Of a stretch of 7,322 nucleotides of DNA, positions 6,029-7,322 are shown in pieces; within the stretch, counting starts at the first letter, position 1; the number at the start of each line of letters is the position of its first letter. The DNA comes from CAYJRW01 sp964372865 (GTDB taxonomy: Bacteria; Patescibacteriota; Minisyncoccia; Minisyncoccales; 2-12-FULL-40-12). The translations under genes were made by a program, and so were the position numbers. The stretch lies in the NCBI GenBank assembly GCA_964372865.1, contig CAYJRW010000026.1, positions 1-7,322 of the forward strand, given 5' to 3'. Below the pieces are notes generated by a model. That model was given only the letters and a program-made list of their open reading frames with translations. It made no database searches and was not told the origin of the DNA.

Positions 6029-6105
6029 GCTCGCTGAAAAATCTGTTTTCATCTCGCGTCGAGCCTGCCTTATAGCAGTCTCGACTATGGCTGATTTTAG
6101 CAAAC
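6029..6105 (-). other. murC-aspS junction with three candidate aspS starts
   Basis: Between the murC stop (6106-6108) and the preferred aspS ATG (6026-6028) the aspS frame is open. Candidate starts are TTG at 6103-6101, two bases after the murC stop; ATG at 6052-6050; and ATG at 6028-6026. The segment would encode up to 25 extra residues with no family resemblance that I can recognise. None of the three has a good Shine-Dalgarno sequence at normal spacing (an AAGGCAGG lies about 20 bases before the ATG at 6052, which is too far). I see no promoter in it. Confidence 0.5.
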
Positions 6106-7322
6106 TTACTTTAAAAAATCCACCATTTTGTATATATCTCCTGCTCCCATAATTATTACCACTTCGCCACCCACAAGATTCTTTCCTAAATAATCTAAAA
6201 TTTTTTGCTGCGGCAAATAAATTACCGATTTTTCGTCAATCGCTTTGGTTAACTTCGTTGCGCTAACTTTGCTTTTTATTTTTTTATTTTCTCTACCGGC
6301 AACATCGTATATGTCTGTAATAATAATCTTATCAATCGGCGCTTCTCTGAAAACTTTGACAAAGTCACGAAAAAGGTAATAGGTTCTCTGATACTGATGC
6401 GGCTGGAAAACGCACCAAATCTTCTTTTTCGGGTATTTTTCTCTGCCAGCTTTCAGGGTAACACGGATCTCGGTGGGGTGATGGGCGTAATCGCTGACTA
6501 GCGTTAAGCGTTTAGCGTTTAGCTTAGCGGCTTTTTCTTCAAAGCGACGCCAAGAACCCCTATATTCTGATAACGCTTTGAGAGAAATTTTATCTGGAAT
6601 GTCTAAAACTCTGGCAGTATTAAGCGCTAAAGCTGCATTGTAAGCATTATGCTCACCAGGAATCTTTAATATTTGGCTTAACTTTTTAATATCTCTTTTC
6701 TGGGCTGATTTGCCCGTAATTAAAATCCCGTCTTTTGCCAGGTGGCTTATAAATTTTTTGAATGCCTTTTTAATGTTTTCAAAATTCTTGTAATAATCAA
6801 GGTGTTCTTTATCAATGTTGGTTATAACAATTATTTTGGGCCAATAATTTAAAAAAGAAGCAAAGTGTTCGTCTGCCTCTAAAAGCAAATACTTTGACTC
6901 CCCCACCCTGCAGTTTGAATTTCCAAACTCTTTTAATTTTGTGCCAACAATAACTGTGGGGTCAAAACCTGCTTTCACCAAAATTAGCCCAATCATTGCA
7001 GTTGTCGTGCTTTTGCCGTGAGTGCCTGAAACCGCAATGGTATAATGCTTTTTGGTCAATGCACCGAGGGCTTGGGGGTAGCTCATCATATTTGCTTTGA
7101 GAGTTTTAACAGGCACAGCTAAACTATAAATCGTGAGGGCAACGTCTTTTTTGTTTATATTCTTCCCAATAGTAATTTTTGCTCCTCTTTTTTCCAGAGC
7201 ATCAGTAATTTCAGAAGAAACCAAATCAGAGCCAGAAACTTCGTGGCCTTTTTCTAAATAATATCTGGCCAAAGCCGACATGCCGATGCCGCCAATACCG
7301 ATGAAATGCACCCTTAGTTTTT
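6106..7322 (-). CDS. murC: UDP-N-acetylmuramate--L-alanine ligase MurC, 5'-partial
   Basis: Cytoplasmic Mur ligase that joins L-alanine to UDP-MurNAc with ATP, the first amino-acid step of the peptidoglycan stem peptide. Numbering from the GTG at 7311 (401 residues to the TAA at 6106-6108): glycine-rich UDP-MurNAc loop GIGGIG at 5-10, ATP P-loop SGTHGKSTTT at 95-104, acidic EADE at 145-148, TNIDKEHLD at 164-172, HNAYNAALAL at 221-230, SWRRFE at 253-258, DYAHHPTEI at 274-282 and FQPHQYQRT at 302-310. This motif set is specific to MurC among Mur ligases. The frame stays open upstream of 7311 to the window edge (codons for K-L-R precede V-H-F), and MurC proteins usually have a few residues before this strand, so the GTG is probably an internal Val and the true start lies outside the window. 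Oddity: HLD (170-172) to EHN (220-222) is only about 50 residues, against about 90 in E. coli MurC, so part of the central domain is reduced. The P-loop reads GKS rather than the commoner GKT. It heads the visible operon, just before aspS. Confidence 0.95.
   Translation of the reverse strand, partial: KLRVHFIGIGGIGMSALARYYLEKGHEVSGSDLVSSEITDALEKRGAKITIGKNINKKDVALTIYSLAVPVKTLKANMMSYPQALGALTKKHYTIAVSGTHGKSTTTAMIGLILVKAGFDPTVIVGTKLKEFGNSNCRVGESKYLLLEADEHFASFLNYWPKIIVITNIDKEHLDYYKNFENIKKAFKKFISHLAKDGILITGKSAQKRDIKKLSQILKIPGEHNAYNAALALNTARVLDIPDKISLKALSEYRGSWRRFEEKAAKLNAKRLTLVSDYAHHPTEIRVTLKAGREKYPKKKIWCVFQPHQYQRTYYLFRDFVKVFREAPIDKIIITDIYDVAGRENKKIKSKVSATKLTKAIDEKSVIYLPQQKILDYLGKNLVGGEVVIIMGAGDIYKMVDFLK
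6499..6530. repeat. Short heptamer tandem repeat inside murC
   Basis: On the + strand three heptamers follow each other: tagcgtt (6499-6505), aagcgtt (6506-6512) and tagcgtt (6513-6519), then a degenerate tagctt and agcgg. On the coding strand they encode the segment around residues 261-271 of MurC (A-K-L-N-A-K-R-L), just before the conserved DYAHHPTEI motif. This is a variable surface region in the family, so the repeat probably arose by slippage where length is tolerated. A gain or loss of one unit would shift the frame. Confidence 0.6.

Noticed and set aside
6053..6063. Small inverted repeat ctcg-cgt-cgag near the aspS start
   Set aside because: A 4-base stem with a 3-base loop and no U-tract is too small to call a terminator or regulatory hairpin, and it probably occurs by chance.
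7309..7311. GTG at 7311 as the true murC start
   Set aside because: The frame continues upstream (K-L-R) to the window edge, the AAGG before it is directly adjacent and so too close to act as a ribosome-binding site, and MurC usually has a few residues before this first strand. The start is more likely just outside the window.

Overview
The window is a densely packed stretch of seven genes, all on the minus strand, so transcription runs from position 7322 towards 1. Gene junctions overlap by a few bases or lie within a few bases of each other (only the murC-aspS gap depends on the start chosen), there is no non-coding stretch of 300 bases, and I see no promoter or terminator. The most likely source is a Candidate Phyla Radiation (Patescibacteria, Parcubacteria-like) genome. 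The reasons are the compact single-strand operon, moderate-to-low GC, shortened versions of conserved enzymes (MurC, the S11 peptidase, a short aspartyl-tRNA synthetase), weak or absent Shine-Dalgarno sequences, and family-variant MraY motifs. TGA is used as a stop (end of aspS, in an ATGA overlap), which argues for the standard bacterial code and against the Gracilibacteria/Absconditabacteria code. The lineage is inferred from style and was not tested by any search.

In transcription order: murC (5' end cut by the window edge); aspS, a short aspartyl-tRNA synthetase; an S11-family D,D-carboxypeptidase with a complete catalytic triad of motifs but a shortened first half; a membrane-anchored six-bladed kelch-like propeller; a membrane-anchored L,D-transpeptidase (YkuD) fused to a second S11-like domain that has lost its catalytic motifs; mraY; and the first 121 codons of a gene that I read as murL, the UDP-MurNAc-L-Ala-L-Glu epimerase.

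The genes form one peptidoglycan programme. MurC adds L-Ala to UDP-MurNAc. MurL, if the call is right, epimerises the L-Glu of UDP-MurNAc-L-Ala-L-Glu to D-Glu, so the lineage may not rely on free D-glutamate. MraY moves the finished phospho-MurNAc-pentapeptide onto the lipid carrier. Outside the membrane, the D,D-carboxypeptidase would trim pentapeptides to tetrapeptides, which are the donors that an L,D-transpeptidase uses for 3-3 cross-links. The kelch propeller sits between these two enzymes and overlaps both genes, so a three-protein wall-maturation module is the most interesting inference here. aspS is the only gene not concerned with the wall.

Most unusual points: the L,D-transpeptidase fused to a pseudo-carboxypeptidase domain beside an active stand-alone carboxypeptidase; the kelch propeller within a murein operon; the MurL-type gene directly after mraY; and several changed signature residues in MraY.
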